A stretch of 64,000 bases of DNA from Elmis aenea. Taxonomy: Eukaryota; Arthropoda; Insecta; Coleoptera; Elmidae. Positions 34,099 through 45,550 of this stretch are shown piece by piece. Position numbers and translations under genes: made by a program. The notes under the pieces are model-generated. The model was not told the DNA's origin. It did not search any database and saw only the letters and a program-made list of their open reading frames with translations. Positions within the stretch are counted from its first letter, which is position 1; each line of letters opens with the position of its first letter. The stretch is from positions 11,556,544 to 11,620,543 of the forward strand of contig OX393582.1 in assembly GCA_947652605.1 (NCBI GenBank). The letters run 5' to 3'.

Positions 34099-34790
34099 GT
34101 GCGTTCGGGACGCACGCTCCCAGAGTGGAGTGGATTGGACAGGATTGGAGTAAGATTGTAATCACGTGGTCGCACAGACTCCAAGAGTAAATCTTGTGCG
34201 TTCGGGACGTGTAGGTGCAGAAAATCAGCGGATATTTCAAATATAAAGGTAACCTCACTATTTTGTTGTAGACCGGTCTAATCAGACATCATTGTAAGTA
34301 AAACAAGCAAGAAACTGGAATTTGTTAGATTATTTGGTTATAAAATTGATGTAGATTGTAGAATGTCATGATATGGAACCATTTAACTTCTCAAAATTTT
34401 GTGTTAATAATACGGAATTACATCGAAAGTTAATTACTGTCCACAAGAAATTATTATTAACTCAGCATGAATTGGATTAACGGTTTTTAAAATACAGAAC
34501 ATGGCAAATAATTATCATTAGTGTGCTCTACAATTTATAGCATTTGTATCTTATTCTTATGCTGTACCTGGCAATTCAAAGAATTCAAACGTAGACAATC
34601 CGTAATGCGCATGTCTTCTTTCGCGAGCTCAGCTTGCCCCAGCTTCAGAGGTGGTGCAAATTAGAGTAGATTTATTTACTCCACTTATGCAGTCCCGAAC
34701 GCCCTTCGGAGCGATCTTTTTTACTCCAAAGTCGCGTCCCGAACGCTGTGGAGCAAATAAAGCAAAAAGAGCGTACGTCCCGAACGCACC
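34099..34790. mobile_element. MITE with GGTGCGTTCGGGACG ends
   Basis: The ends GGTGCGTTCGGGACG and CGTCCCGAACGCACC are exact inverted repeats. The core CGTTCGGGAC occurs five times, all near the ends: plus orientation near 34102 and 34199, minus near 34692, 34735 and 34778. No target duplication is clear in the flanks (CCATTA / AATTGT). I cannot place its superfamily. Confidence 0.78.
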
Positions 34791-34919
34791 AATTGTACAC
34801 GCAAGGAGGACAGGAAGTCCCCTATTGTTGGCGCCCGCTGTAATCGTGCCATTTGTGAAACCCATAGGGTGGAAACAAAAACAGTAGTATGTAAAAAAGA
34901 TTGCATCAACAATGAATAA
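34791..34919 (+). pseudogene. piggyBac transposase zinc-binding C-terminus (element 2)
   Basis: One frame from 34791 to the TAA at 34917-34919 reads NCTRKEDRKSPIVG, ARCNRAICETHRVETKT, VVCKKDCINNE. The Cys/His spacing (C-x2-x-C-x2-H ... C-x2-3-C) is the cysteine-rich DNA-binding tail of piggyBac transposases. Its separation from the N-terminus by the MITE shows both belong to one former gene. Confidence 0.72.
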
Positions 34920-35222
34920 CAATATTTTGATTATATTTAATAAATCTTTATGATTTGAAACATGTAACAATTTTGTTTTATCCATCAAATTTCCCGCATG
35001 TCACATATAGACGGTAAGTCAGTTTTTTTTTGTGAGAAAGCATTTTTAGGAATATAAAAATCAGTAAAAATGTTGACAAATAGACTAAGTAGACTTATAA
35101 CAAATAAACACGGAGAAATATGGCTAAATTATATCATAATTACCGAGATTGAGTTGTGGTCTATGAGTGACCCCGCGTGGTACTTTACGTGCATTCTTGG
35201 AGCCTGGTACTCTGAGGGTTAA

Positions 35223-36251
35223 GAAAAAACATTGCAAGAGTCAGGAAACTTGTATAACACGTAAAAAATACAGTAGTTTTATGTCAAAATTAATTTGAGC
35301 AAAACTCTGCATAAAAATGTTGTTCATGGCTAACATTTTGTGGTTATTTAATGATGCTATTTCAATTTCAGAAACAGTTACTTTTTATTTATAAAACTGA
35401 CCATTATTATAATTCACATGCAACGTTTTGGATGTAAAAACAATTTAAATGTTATTTACGAATATTTTTTTCCATTAATATGCCAAGCAATAAAAATAAA
35501 GCTTTTTTGTTTGAGGTAATTTCGCCACACTAACTTCCTGTTAAGTTAAACCACACCCGAGCATGGTTAAGGAAAAAATTGACATTCAATTTGTCTTAAT
35601 AAAACAGCAATTAGCTTTGATCTATCCCACATTAAAGTTAAAAAACTTCCCAAGTTATTTCGCTATCGCGCTCCGTAATATAAATGTGAAAATCACGAGT
35701 TAAACGAACTGCCTCGAAAACTTCCGCTCGTAACTAAATTTTTATGCTTGAATAATAAATTTCGCGAAATTTCGATCAGCTGTAATCAGAACTTCCTCAG
35801 TTATATTAATATTTACGAATTGTTAAAAATGCTTCGAGACTTGTGAAAATTCTGTTTCCTGTATACACGTTTATGAAATAAAAAACGTGCACGATTTCTT
35901 TAACAATTTATCAGCTCTAGTCCCAAGCCAACTGGGTACTTTGCACGTTATTTTTCGAATCCACCTGCGATCTGCAATAAATATGCTGAGAGCACCATCA
36001 TAAGAGCTTTGGCCAACGCACATTATGCTGTATTACATTGCTGCTGGTATAAATACGTAAGGACACTTTTAAACAACAAGACGATTAGAGCATGCATTCT
36101 ATCACTATCCAATTGGGTATAAAAACGTTATTTTGTGTTGCAGTTGGTTGTATCCTTTCTAACTGACATATTCACGTGTCATTTAGTGTCTGTTATAATT
36201 AAGAAACATTATTTTAAACATGTAATTTAATAAACTTGTTGTTTATAGTGT
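35223..36251. other. AT-rich intergenic DNA
   Basis: No coding signal recognised. Confidence 0.45.
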
Positions 36252-36485
36252 TTAACCCTTATGTGCTCACCATGGTCTGGCTGGACCAATTTCAAGTTTG
36301 AATGTATTTTCCTCATAGAAAAAAATCTCGCAAGGACCTCATTTTTCATGATATTCCCTACGAACATGTTTTAATGTATTTCGAAACAATAAAAATAATT
36401 TAAAAAATTGGCGGCGTTAAGGGTTAGACATGCAAGGTTGGTAGACCTTAGCTGTCTGGCTGGACCAGGGTACATTTTGTATATG
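36252..36485. repeat. Left end of a further piggyBac-type element
   Basis: TTAA at 36252-36255 is followed by CCCTTATGTGCTCACCATGG and the near-palindrome GGTCTGGCTGGACC. A second GTCTGGCTGGACC lies at 36452. No TTAA-flanked right end (GCACATAAGGG) is present, so the element is truncated. Confidence 0.55.
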
Positions 36486-36559
36486 ATTCTTCAAGTTTTC
36501 TCACTTATTATCTTTTTTTCCCGATTGTTTTACTGTTTCTGAATCACTATTTAATAGCG

Positions 36560-36790
36560 AGGAAAAAATCTACATCTTTTTTCCAAAAAATATTTTAGTA
36601 TCATCAAATGCTACCGAGTTACTTACGATTTTAAAATATATTTTTTTTTGTAAATTATTTAGCGTGCCACGGAACTTTTTTAACACATTAAAGCATCACT
36701 GAATAGGTCTTAGAAAAAACAATTTACCTAATTTAAACTTCTTTGTAGCTCTTATCGTTTACGAAATCCTAAAATTAATTTTTTTTTCCG
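36560..36790. repeat. MITE family C, copy 3 (both ends lost)
   Basis: It aligns with the interior of 26416-26673 (TAGCGTGCCACGGAAC, then CTTCTTTGTAGCTCTTATCG). The terminal TACAG and CTGTA are not present. Confidence 0.65.
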
Positions 36791-38097
36791 TAAAATTTAT
36801 AATTACAAAATTATTCAAAAAACTCAAAATTTAGAAAAAAGTTCCAACAATTTTTTTCAAATTTTAGTTTGTCATAGACTTCAGTTTTCTTAGTAAAATG
36901 CCGTTTGTCTCAACTTTTTGTCTCGGGTCGAATAGAACCAGTCAATTAACCCAGAATTAAAGTTTGCTAAATACAATTTTTTTTTGCAACTAAGTTCAAC
37001 AAAATACCTTAGTGTAATAAAAAAAAGTCAGTTTTAAATAAAACTTAATTGTGTTACTTAAACCTCTAAATATATCTACCATCCACATTTACATCATTGC
37101 ACATATTTTCTCATGGCTATAGTAATTTACATCCTTTATAGATCATATCAGGTTGTCAGAGATTTGATCTGAGACGTCCAAAATTCCCTTGATAAATGCA
37201 TATCTCCCGTTGACTTTAACATCTTATTCAAATATACATACATAGCAGTCAAGAGAATTGGATCGTAGCATATTCTTGGTCTTGCTTGTGGTTCCCTTGT
37301 TCTTTGAACAATTTGGATGCTAACGTTTCACATCATTTAAAATTTATTTTAGTAAATGGGGGGAAATTTATCATATTTTGGTAAAAGCAACAACCTGTTA
37401 TTGTAATCCCAAGCTTCTAATGTTAATAGGTACAATAGTTCACTACAAAATTATGATGCATCTTTCAAATCGTTTGTTTAATAAAAGTGATCAAATCATT
37501 TATTTACCTAGAAGAAATAATTAAACCTGTTTTTACTTTCACAAAAAGCATAATACACCGTAGTAAGTGTTGCTTACGATGTATGAGCAAGTGTGATAAC
37601 ACAAAAACCAGGGCAATTAAAAGAATTTTTCCAGTATTGGAAAATAAGGCCAAATAATATGGTCTAAGTAAAAATAAAGTATTTGGATAAGACGGGTAAT
37701 AAAGAACAAATTGATGATGTTTTTAAGATAACCTCCAGGATTAGGAAAGAAATAAAATTTTGGAATAGCTGGAAGGCCCAAACACGTATTTAGTAGTGAA
37801 AATAAGGAACAAGAAGAAGTTAATAAGCAATTGAAAACTGGATACCAACTACTAAAGGTTGGGCCGTAATGTAATTCACATCGGGTTAAAACCAGTAAAT
37901 TTAATTTTAAATATTTATAAATATTCTTATTTATCTTTGGTTATATTAAAATGCAAACTTGGATGATTTCCTTAAACTATGAACGAAAAAGACATTCTTA
38001 AAATGGTGTCGATTTTCTGTTTTGTAAATAAAGGCTATCTGTGGCATGTTCTGTAGCAGCCGTTTGTATCGATGGCGCGGTAGCATTCTAATTTCTG
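36791..38097. other. AT-rich intergenic DNA
   Basis: No supported gene or repeat. Confidence 0.45.
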
Positions 38098-39165
38098 CGG
38101 TTACGTCAATGAGCAGAATTGCAGGATTTGGAGTACTGAGAATTCAAGATTTATACACTAGCATGAATTGAACCCCTTTAAGTGCAAGGTTTGGTGTGGA
38201 TTAAACTCACAGGAAATCATCATACCGATCTTCTTGGAAAATGGCAATGGTAAGGTACTGACGATTACTGGAGAACGATATCGGGCCATGCTTTAAAATA
38301 GTATGAGCTCTGCGGTAAAAAATAAACCTAGAATGTTGGTCTAAGCAAGACAATTTGCCATACTGCTAAAACCACGATGCAAGCTTTAAAGTCTATTTTA
38401 TACTATACTATTTTTTCGTTTAAGAAAATCGTATACGATTTTTAATACTAAAATTTCGTTCAAGAATTTGGCATGGAAAATATGAATCATTTACATTGTA
38501 CTATTTTGTGGTACGAAAACTCCAATATATTTTGGTTACTTTTTAGTAACTTTCATCATATTTTGTTGGCGCCTTGAGTAACCATGTCAAATGTTCAATT
38601 TGATCACAGAATCATTTTTAAATTTAACGTATATTTAACGCTTGTTCCATTCTACATATTTATTCCTACAAAATAAATTGTGAGGGATAACGGTATTAAG
38701 TAGTATTTAACATCGCTTGATTGTTTCAGTTAACCTAACCCACAAATGACATGCGGTCAGATACAGTTACAGTAGAATACGCATGCGCCCATACTAAAAT
38801 TGGAGGCATTTAGGGCAGGTAGTAATTTCGTAAGAATTTTTCGTTCAAGATTTTTAATTTTTGATTGACACCGTACTAGAAAATCGTATACGATTTTCTT
38901 AAACAAATAAATAGTATAGTATAAAAGACTTAAGAGCCGTGTATGAAGAACGAATAATTTTGAGACGATTGATTGTCCGCCACGATCTCCAGGTCTGACG
39001 GTCCCTGTTTTGTTATTCTGGTTTGCATGTGAACAAACCTCGGACAACTCTACAACAGGAAACATATGCGCACAAATTAAGGCGCTACAGCCATCAACAC
39101 TTACAGTTGCCATGGCACATACCGCAAAAAGAGTCAGTTAAGACGAAGCCGAAAATGAACGTTAA
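38098..39165 (+). pseudogene. Tc1/mariner-type transposase relic split by a MITE
   Basis: The left part reads GYVNEQNCRIWSTENSRFIH, stop, HELNPFKCKVWCGLN, then IFLENGNGKVLTITGERYRA. This is the region between the first and second catalytic residues of an insect IS630/mariner transposase. A 531-bp MITE follows. Beyond it come LRAVYEERIILRR, then in another frame PRSPGLTVPVLLFW (the WPPRSPDL block) and ALQPSTLTVAMAHTAKRVS (C-terminal helix). The N-terminus, catalytic Asp residues and TA-flanked ends were not found. Confidence 0.82.
38396..38926. mobile_element. MITE with TTTTATACTATACTATTT ends
   Basis: The left end TTTTATACTATACTATTTTT continues into TTTAAGAAAATCGTATACG. The right end is the matching complement, with AATCGTATACGATTTTCTTA and AGTATAGTATAAAA. 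The inverted arms are about 50 bp. It interrupts the transposase relic, which continues on both sides. Superfamily is uncertain. Confidence 0.8.
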
Positions 39166-40626
39166 TTAAAAGAGTTCGTTTTTTGTTCCAATTGTTAAGA
39201 AATCTTTCAGCCTGTACTTTATTGTAACCAGAAAATCATAAAAATGATTCTAACCAAAATAGTTAGATAAGATACTAATTAATTGTTCAAATGCCGTCAG
39301 GCTCACCCAATACTTGGAAACAATTCATATGAACTAATTTTTGATTTAAATGTAATTTTTTCCACTTTTTGGTCAATATTTGTTGAGATTTAATGACATT
39401 TTAAAGGTTTTACCCAAACTAAATCAAAGTTTTCTCAGTTATTGCCAACGTTCAACTGGTTTCTTATCTTGTTAAATTTATTCTCGTTCCTGAAAGAATA
39501 AATTTTACCACTTATGTCATTAGATATCGCTTAGGGATTAGTTTTAAAATAGACGGAACCAGTTACTTAGACATGTCCGTGCTTAAAATTAACTGTTCAG
39601 GATAATAGCACAATTTAGAAAGTAGTATGCTCTGCCACTGCACCTTGCGCATTGCAGAATCATAAATAAAATGAATATTGCTTTAAAATTTCTAGCGTAT
39701 AAACTGTGGAAAACGAATTTATGTCGATCAGAGCTTATTCTTGTTACTGGTTCGGTATTTGTTGTCTACGATAGATAAATAAATATAAAAATACAACATT
39801 ATTTTCTCAACTATTTACAATTTGGCAAGTTTTAATTGTTCTGGTTTAATACCTTTTACTATAAAATGTATGTAGAGTTCTCGTGCGACACTCTGTACAT
39901 TTATTAATTTGTGCTAACGTCCGGTTATCAGCGGAAATAAACCACGAATCCTAAAGCCTGTTGAAATGAAAAGGATTGCTGGGAGGGTGACTCCCACTTT
40001 GATTAAGGTATCCTAATCTATTACGGTAAATGAAGGTAGATTTCCAGCTTGTAAGATGTTAGGGTCATTACGTGACTAAAATGCCATATCTAATTAAACC
40101 GAATAATGCGGAAAGTACAAAATGCGTGAATAAATAAATATAGCAGTGAGCTAGCTGGTGCTTACCAAAATTCAAAGTAATAAAAAAAGAAAATTTTTAT
40201 ATTACCTAAGCTTTCTGGTTTATTTTATATAATTTAAATTCTGATGATATCACGTTTGCTACTCACTGGCTTATACATGAGCCGCCTCGTTCATCAGACA
40301 GACCAACAGTCATGGGTGGAAATATAATCACTATTTAATTTCACCATAACACTTTCGCGGACAACGCGATTTTATTCATTTCACACTCAAAATATATGTG
40401 CAATATGTAAAAATTAACACCATAAAGATCGCTGTATATGTAGTCATGTCCCGGTACATCAATTTGGCTGCATATCATTACACTAAAAAAAAAGATAAAT
40501 TCCTAATAATCATAGTAAAAATGTGTAAAAAATTTATTTACTTAGAAAGTTAAAAAAAAAGTAAGCAGATAATAATTTGACAAAAATTATTCTATAATAA
40601 ATAAAAATTGTATTAACATCTTCATA
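39166..40626. other. AT-rich intergenic DNA
   Basis: No gene recognised. Confidence 0.45.
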
Positions 40627-42327
40627 TACAGGGAGTCCCCGTTATCAACGCGAATATTAAAAGTGATGATAGAGGACCTTTTTCTAAGAAAAAATTTCAA
40701 GTAAAATTTTTTCCTAAAATCAAATGCTAAGCTGATATCAACACTTACTTGATTTTTTTACACTTCTGCATTTATAAGACTCTGTAGCCGAAAATATAAA
40801 TTTTATCGTAAAATACCTTGAAGCTTTTTAATAGAACATAAAATTCTCTACAAAATTAGTACTATTTAGTTTTTGTCTACAGGCAATGGTTTGAGAGTTA
40901 TAAAGCAGTTTGTACAAAAAAATGTAAAAAATTTACAAAATTTAATTGTTTCTTAGACTTTGCAACCGCTGTATCTTTAAAACGAAAGGTTGTACAAAAA
41001 ACCGACGGCCCATTCCGTATAGCAAATTTTATGGGCTACAACTTTGGTCAAGTGAAATTTTTGAAAATCAAGCCGATTTACCGGAAAAGCTGAAAATATG
41101 GAATAGAGTGCAAAAACAAAATTTCCTACAAATATTGTTTTGTATTTAAAAATGCTTTTAAAGAGAGTGCGATTACGTGATTGAAATTGATGGAGTTCAT
41201 TTTGAACACTTATTGAAGTAATTTTGTGGTTACATGTTAATTTTATTGCGTCCAGATGGATTTGCATTGTATTGCATTTTATTGTTTTTGAAAAACAAAA
41301 ACTCCTGGTAATTATGATATTTTGTATTTAAAAATGCCATAGCATCGGCAACATTCATAAAATTATGTATCTCATCAGTTTCAAAGCTTTTTATGAAGTT
41401 TGAAATTCTTCAGAAAACCATTCCTTATCATTTTTTTTTAAGGAGCTAACGAACAAATTTAACAAAAAATTGTAAAATTGCATATAAATAAGTTATGTAA
41501 ATTTTTAAAAACGTCGCATCTTTTTAACGAAACGTCGTAGAGCAAAACGGATGCCTATTGCGGATAAGGCATTTAACGGACTACAACGTTGGTAAATATG
41601 TTGTTCAATAAAACTAAATGTATCATAGAAATGTTTATAATAGTGAAAAAGGTGAAAAAAAAACGATAAAATGCAAAACAATGCAAATCCATCTGGACGC
41701 AATAAAATTAACATGTAACCACAAAATTACTTCAATAAGTGTTCAAAATGAACTACATCATTTTCAATCACGTAATCGCACTCTCTTTAAAAGCATTTTT
41801 AAATACAAAACAATATTTGTAGAAAATTTTGTTTTTGCACTCTATTCCATATTTTCAGCTTTTCCGGTAAATCGGTTTGATTTTCAAAAAATTTCACTTG
41901 ACCAAAGTTGTAGCCCATAAAATTTGCTATACGGAATGGGCCGTCGGTTTTTTTGTACAACCTTTCGTTTTAAAGATACAGCGGTTGCAAAGTCTAAGAA
42001 ACAATTAAATTTTGTAAATTTTTTACATTTTTTTGTACAAACTGCTTTATAACTCTCAAACCATTGCCTGTAGACAAAAACTAAATAGTACTAATTTTGT
42101 AGAGAATTTTATGTTCTATTAAAAAGCTTCAAGGTATTTTACGATAAAATTTATATTTTCGGCTACAGAGTCTTATAAATGCAGAAGTGTAAAAAAATCA
42201 AGTTAGTGTTGATTGATATCAGCTTAGCATTTGATTTTAGGAAAAAATTTTACTTGAAATTTTTTCTTAGAAAAAGGTCCTCTATCACCACTTAAAATAT
42301 TCGCGGTGATAACGGGGACACCCTGTA
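40627..42327. mobile_element. 1.7-kb foldback derived from a Tc1/mariner-type transposon
   Basis: The outer ends are TACAGGGAGTCCCCGTTATC and GATAACGGGGACACCCTGTA. The arms (about 40627-41283 and 41662-42327) are near-identical inverted copies of about 660 bp, around a loop of about 380 bp. Both arms encode, outward to inward, the C-terminal end of an IS630-type transposase: RECDYVIEIDGVHFEHLLK and stop at 41163-41222 (+), and RECDYVIENDVVHFEHLLK at about 41785-41726 (-). The matching open frames on opposite strands are the same sequence read from each arm. The element looks like two copies of one transposon's 3' part joined head to head. Confidence 0.85.
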
Positions 42328-43469
42328 TATGCAAAAAACATACTTCCTCTTTTGGATTCATATATGCCTAAAAAAAAACATATTTTATATTTAAATATGT
42401 ATAACATTGACAGAATGAACTGTACGTACTTGCAGAAGACACCAATAAGCGCACATCGTACTCCAATAAACACACTGGGACGTGTCTGCAAATGCAGTCA
42501 TGGCACTATGAGTAGAGTGTTTATTTCGAAAGTAAGGGTTGTAAAAAATTCTGTTAAAAATTATACAGGGTGTCCCAAATTCGAGTAAATGCATGGGGAT
42601 CTCGCTTATCTTAAGAGCTACGAGGTCGTTTAAATTAGGGCAAAGTTGCGAAATTAGATGCACATCAAATATCTGCAAAGAAAATTTTCATAGCTGTCTT
42701 AGTTCAAAAATTATTCAAGAAAAACTGATAAAATAGATTTTCGTTTTTTTGCCCTATTTCCTAAATTTTTTAATATATCGACAATCTGAAAGCACTTCTC
42801 CATGGCAACTTTTTACGCTTTATATTTTCAATTTAACAATACTCCGGAATACATGAAGGTACAGCGAATAAATTAATTAAAAAAATGTTCTACCAGAACA
42901 TAGTGACAAATAAAAATTGCGAACAAAAGCACAAACATCAAAGAATTTCTAGCTGGTTGCAAATTATATATTATACAATCAATAACGACCATATTAATGC
43001 CAAAGTGACAGTTTTAACAGAACAAATTGTTTTGTTTTTTATATATTTCTTTTTTGTATGAGATTATTTGATTAAAAAATTGGACAAAATAAATTTTTCT
43101 CAAATTTTTGTAGTAAAATATCATTTTAGATATTAAGTGTCATAATCATTGAAATGAGAAGACCAAATGCTATCCGACTATGAGATTAAATTTTTTTCGC
43201 CGTATTTAACTAAATGAAGTTGATAATGTTCCTAAAGAGACGAAACGTTGTTGTAAATTTTATGTTATTTCAAAATATAAAGCGTAAGAAGTTGCCCCGG
43301 AGAAAAGCTTCCAGACTGTCGATATCTTAAAAAATGTAGGAAATATGGCAAAAAACGAAAATCATTTTTCTCAGTTTTTCTTGAATAACTTTTGAACTAA
43401 AACAGCTATGAAAATTTTCTTTGCAGATATTTGATGAGCATCTAATTTTGCAACTTTGCCCTAGTTTAA

Positions 43470-44916
43470 CCTTTTCGGTGCGCAATGCTTTTAACCCTGG
43501 AGTAGTCGCGCTATGTCGAAAAGACAGTGCACTTTTTATTTTTACCGCGAAAACGTCTTTTCACGCATGCTACCAACCAGTGCTTCCGTGCAACCTAAGA
43601 TAAATATGTGATAAAACGATTGAACCTATATTTGTCCTAATAAATCACGCCTACATTAAATAATTTGCTGATTACTACTACTCAACGCAGATGTCGAATC
43701 GACAGCGCGCGCCCGTATGTTGAATAGACATCGCGTGACTACTTGTGTTTGTCAAAACTATTTTAATTTTTTCCAAAAATGAGTGCTTTTAGATTAAATT
43801 ACGCTTAAATAACTTTTGGCTGAAGCCGACGACACTCAAATAGATTTAGCACGAATTTATAAGCTGTCCATTGTTGGTACAATTCGATCAAATAAAAAAG
43901 AATTTCCCCCTTCCCTCATCACTACAAAAGGCAAGCCTAAATATTTCAGCATTTTTGGCTTTTCCGATTTCGGAACATTAATTTCTTATGTACCAAAAAA
44001 AATCTCAAAGTTGTTTTGTTTTCTACTCTATACAGATCAGCTGAAATTGATGAAAGCTCAGACGTTAAGCAAAAGCCATCGATCATAACATTTTATAATC
44101 AAACGAAAGGGGGTGTTGATGAAGTGGACAAAAAAGCATCCTTATACAGTGTGTCAAGAAAGTGTAACCATTGGCCGCTGAACGTATTCTTTGATTTTCT
44201 GGACATCTTTGCCATAAACACCATGGTAATTTTGAAAACAGATAATGTTGACATAAAAAGTCGACGATTGTTCCAGAGAGAGTTGGGTAGGGAACTAATA
44301 AAAAAATATATGGAGAAAAGAACAATTCCAGTTTGCCGAGAGGACTTCAAAGGAAACTAATCAAATAGTTACATTGGTTTGGTAATGATGAAAATACGGT
44401 ACCGAATACTTCAGCTGAAGATAACCCAAAGAGGTTCGTGCAAGATATGCCCATTTTACAAAAAAATAAACTCAAAAACTCATTGCGTATCTTGCGACAA
44501 AAATATTTGTTGAGACCACACAAAATTTATTTGCAGTGAGTGCTATGATGGGGACAATACGTCGCACACAGAATGAATGAGTGAATTAATATTACAACGG
44601 TCGTTTTGATTAATTATTATGATAAAATTATTTTTTTAAGGATTGGAAATTGTTTAAGTTTATGTTGTTTAAAAATAAATGTCAATAGCTTTCGTTTTTT
44701 AAATTTTTATATCGCTTTTAACATCAATATGTCTAAAAGACGTCGCGCGACTAGATTTGTTACAACAGGGTGCGCGCCTACTCCAAGGTTAAACAGTCTG
44801 TGCCTGCAGTGCGCCTAACTTTTAAATGCGGTAACGTTCGGGTGAGTTAACTCGTCTCGAGCACCTTGGGCCGCGTAAAAATTTGGCGAGTATACTCGTC
44901 CAGAGCACCGAAAAGG
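43470..44916 (+). mobile_element. piggyBac element 3, 5'-deleted
   Basis: TTAA at 43466-43469 and 44917-44920 flanks the exact 12-bp inverted repeats CCTTTTCGGTGC and GCACCGAAAAGG. The 1447-bp length, against about 2.4 kb for a full element such as 61065-63518, reflects loss of the transposase N-terminal half. Confidence 0.92.
43805..44576 (+). pseudogene. piggyBac transposase, C-terminal half (element 3)
   Basis: Two frames make up the C-terminal half of the transposase. The first (from about 43816) reads YKLSIVGTIRSNKKEFPP, then FGFSDFGTLISYVPKK. A frameshift near 44010 leads to FSTLYRSAEIDESSD, then YNQTKGGVDEVDKK, which holds the third catalytic Asp, then WPLNVFFDFLDIFAIN. Near 44434-44576 a third frame gives RGSCKICPFYKK, CVSCDKNIC, stop, DHTKFICSECYDG, the zinc-binding DNA-recognition tail. 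The first two catalytic Asp blocks are deleted. At least two frame changes and one internal stop make it inactive. Confidence 0.88.
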
Positions 44917-44986
44917 TTAACCGACCTCGTAGCTCTTAACATAAGCGAGTTCCCCATGAATTTACTCGAATTCGAGACACCCTGTA

Positions 44987-45538
44987 TATGGACAGTGCCC
45001 CGTGTTTACATGTAATATTCAGAGACAATCAATGTATATCCACATACATTTAAACGCAAAACATGACTGCTTCTCTTGGACTGATTTACTCTGACTGCAT
45101 ATGCAGCCGCTTTCCGCAAATGTAATAAAGTCTGCTGCAACTACATTCATGTTAACATGTTTATCTGTGCAAATTGTCTTAGTATGCTGCTACACAACGT
45201 TACGTTTAGTAACTTGACTTTGTTTAAAAACATAACTAACTAATATTGCAAATAAATTATAAAAGAAAGCTACCTTTTATAATATTTTTTTATAAAACTC
45301 TCATGCGATGTTTGAAAGGGACACATTGCAAAAAATATTCAACTTATGGAACTGAGACAAACGAAATATTAGAAAACTATTAAGCAGATTTTAACGATAA
45401 ATTAACCACGAAATAATAAAAAAACGATTACATGAAGTAACATTTTGACATAAAATTGTTTGGTGAAGTGTGCTAAACCCTAGCCTGCAGAATAATAAAA
45501 ATATCTCGTGAACACTTACTGTATTGGTTGCCTGTACA
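44987..45538. other. AT-rich intergenic DNA
   Basis: No supported gene. Confidence 0.45.
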
Positions 45539-45550
45539 CTTTACAAATGT

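Larger units (their letters stand above)
31451..35218 (+). mobile_element. piggyBac element 2 carrying two other transposons
   Basis: TTAA at 31447-31450 and 35219-35222 flanks inverted ends: CCATCAGAGTACCAGGC left, and GCCTGGTACTCTGAGGG right (two mismatches near the tip). Palindromes of the form GGGGTCA...TGACCCC lie just inside (31467, 31640, and half near 35167). The 3768-bp length is inflated by a 2089-bp hAT insertion and a 692-bp MITE; without them about 1 kb of piggyBac remains. Only the transposase N-terminus and zinc-binding tail are left. Confidence 0.9.
42564..44986. mobile_element. TACAGGGTGTCCC foldback MITE, split by piggyBac element 3
   Basis: The left arm starts TACAGGGTGTCCCAAATTCG and the right arm ends CGAATTCGAGACACCCTGTA. 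Blocks such as GAGCTACGAGGTCG and TTGCAACTTTGCCCTAG (right) / its complement (left) match in mirror order. The piggyBac element at 43470-44916 sits at a TTAA in the right arm; the left arm shows the uninterrupted site. Confidence 0.87.

Noticed and set aside
33842..34258. Ser-rich minus-strand ORF of 138 codons
   Set aside because: It is the antisense of the acidic piggyBac N-terminus; GAA/GAT-rich codons read backwards as TCN Ser codons.
37600..37860. Possible RT or gag remnant (phrases such as GNKEQIDDVFKITSRIRKEI)
   Set aside because: No conserved RT or gag block could be placed; the similarity is too vague to annotate.
38757..39113. A 118-codon minus-strand ORF as a gene
   Set aside because: It is antisense to the transposase relic and the inserted MITE, with no motif of its own.
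40977..41920. Two similar ORFs on opposite strands as a duplicated gene pair
   Set aside because: They are the same stretch of the two inverted arms of the foldback element.
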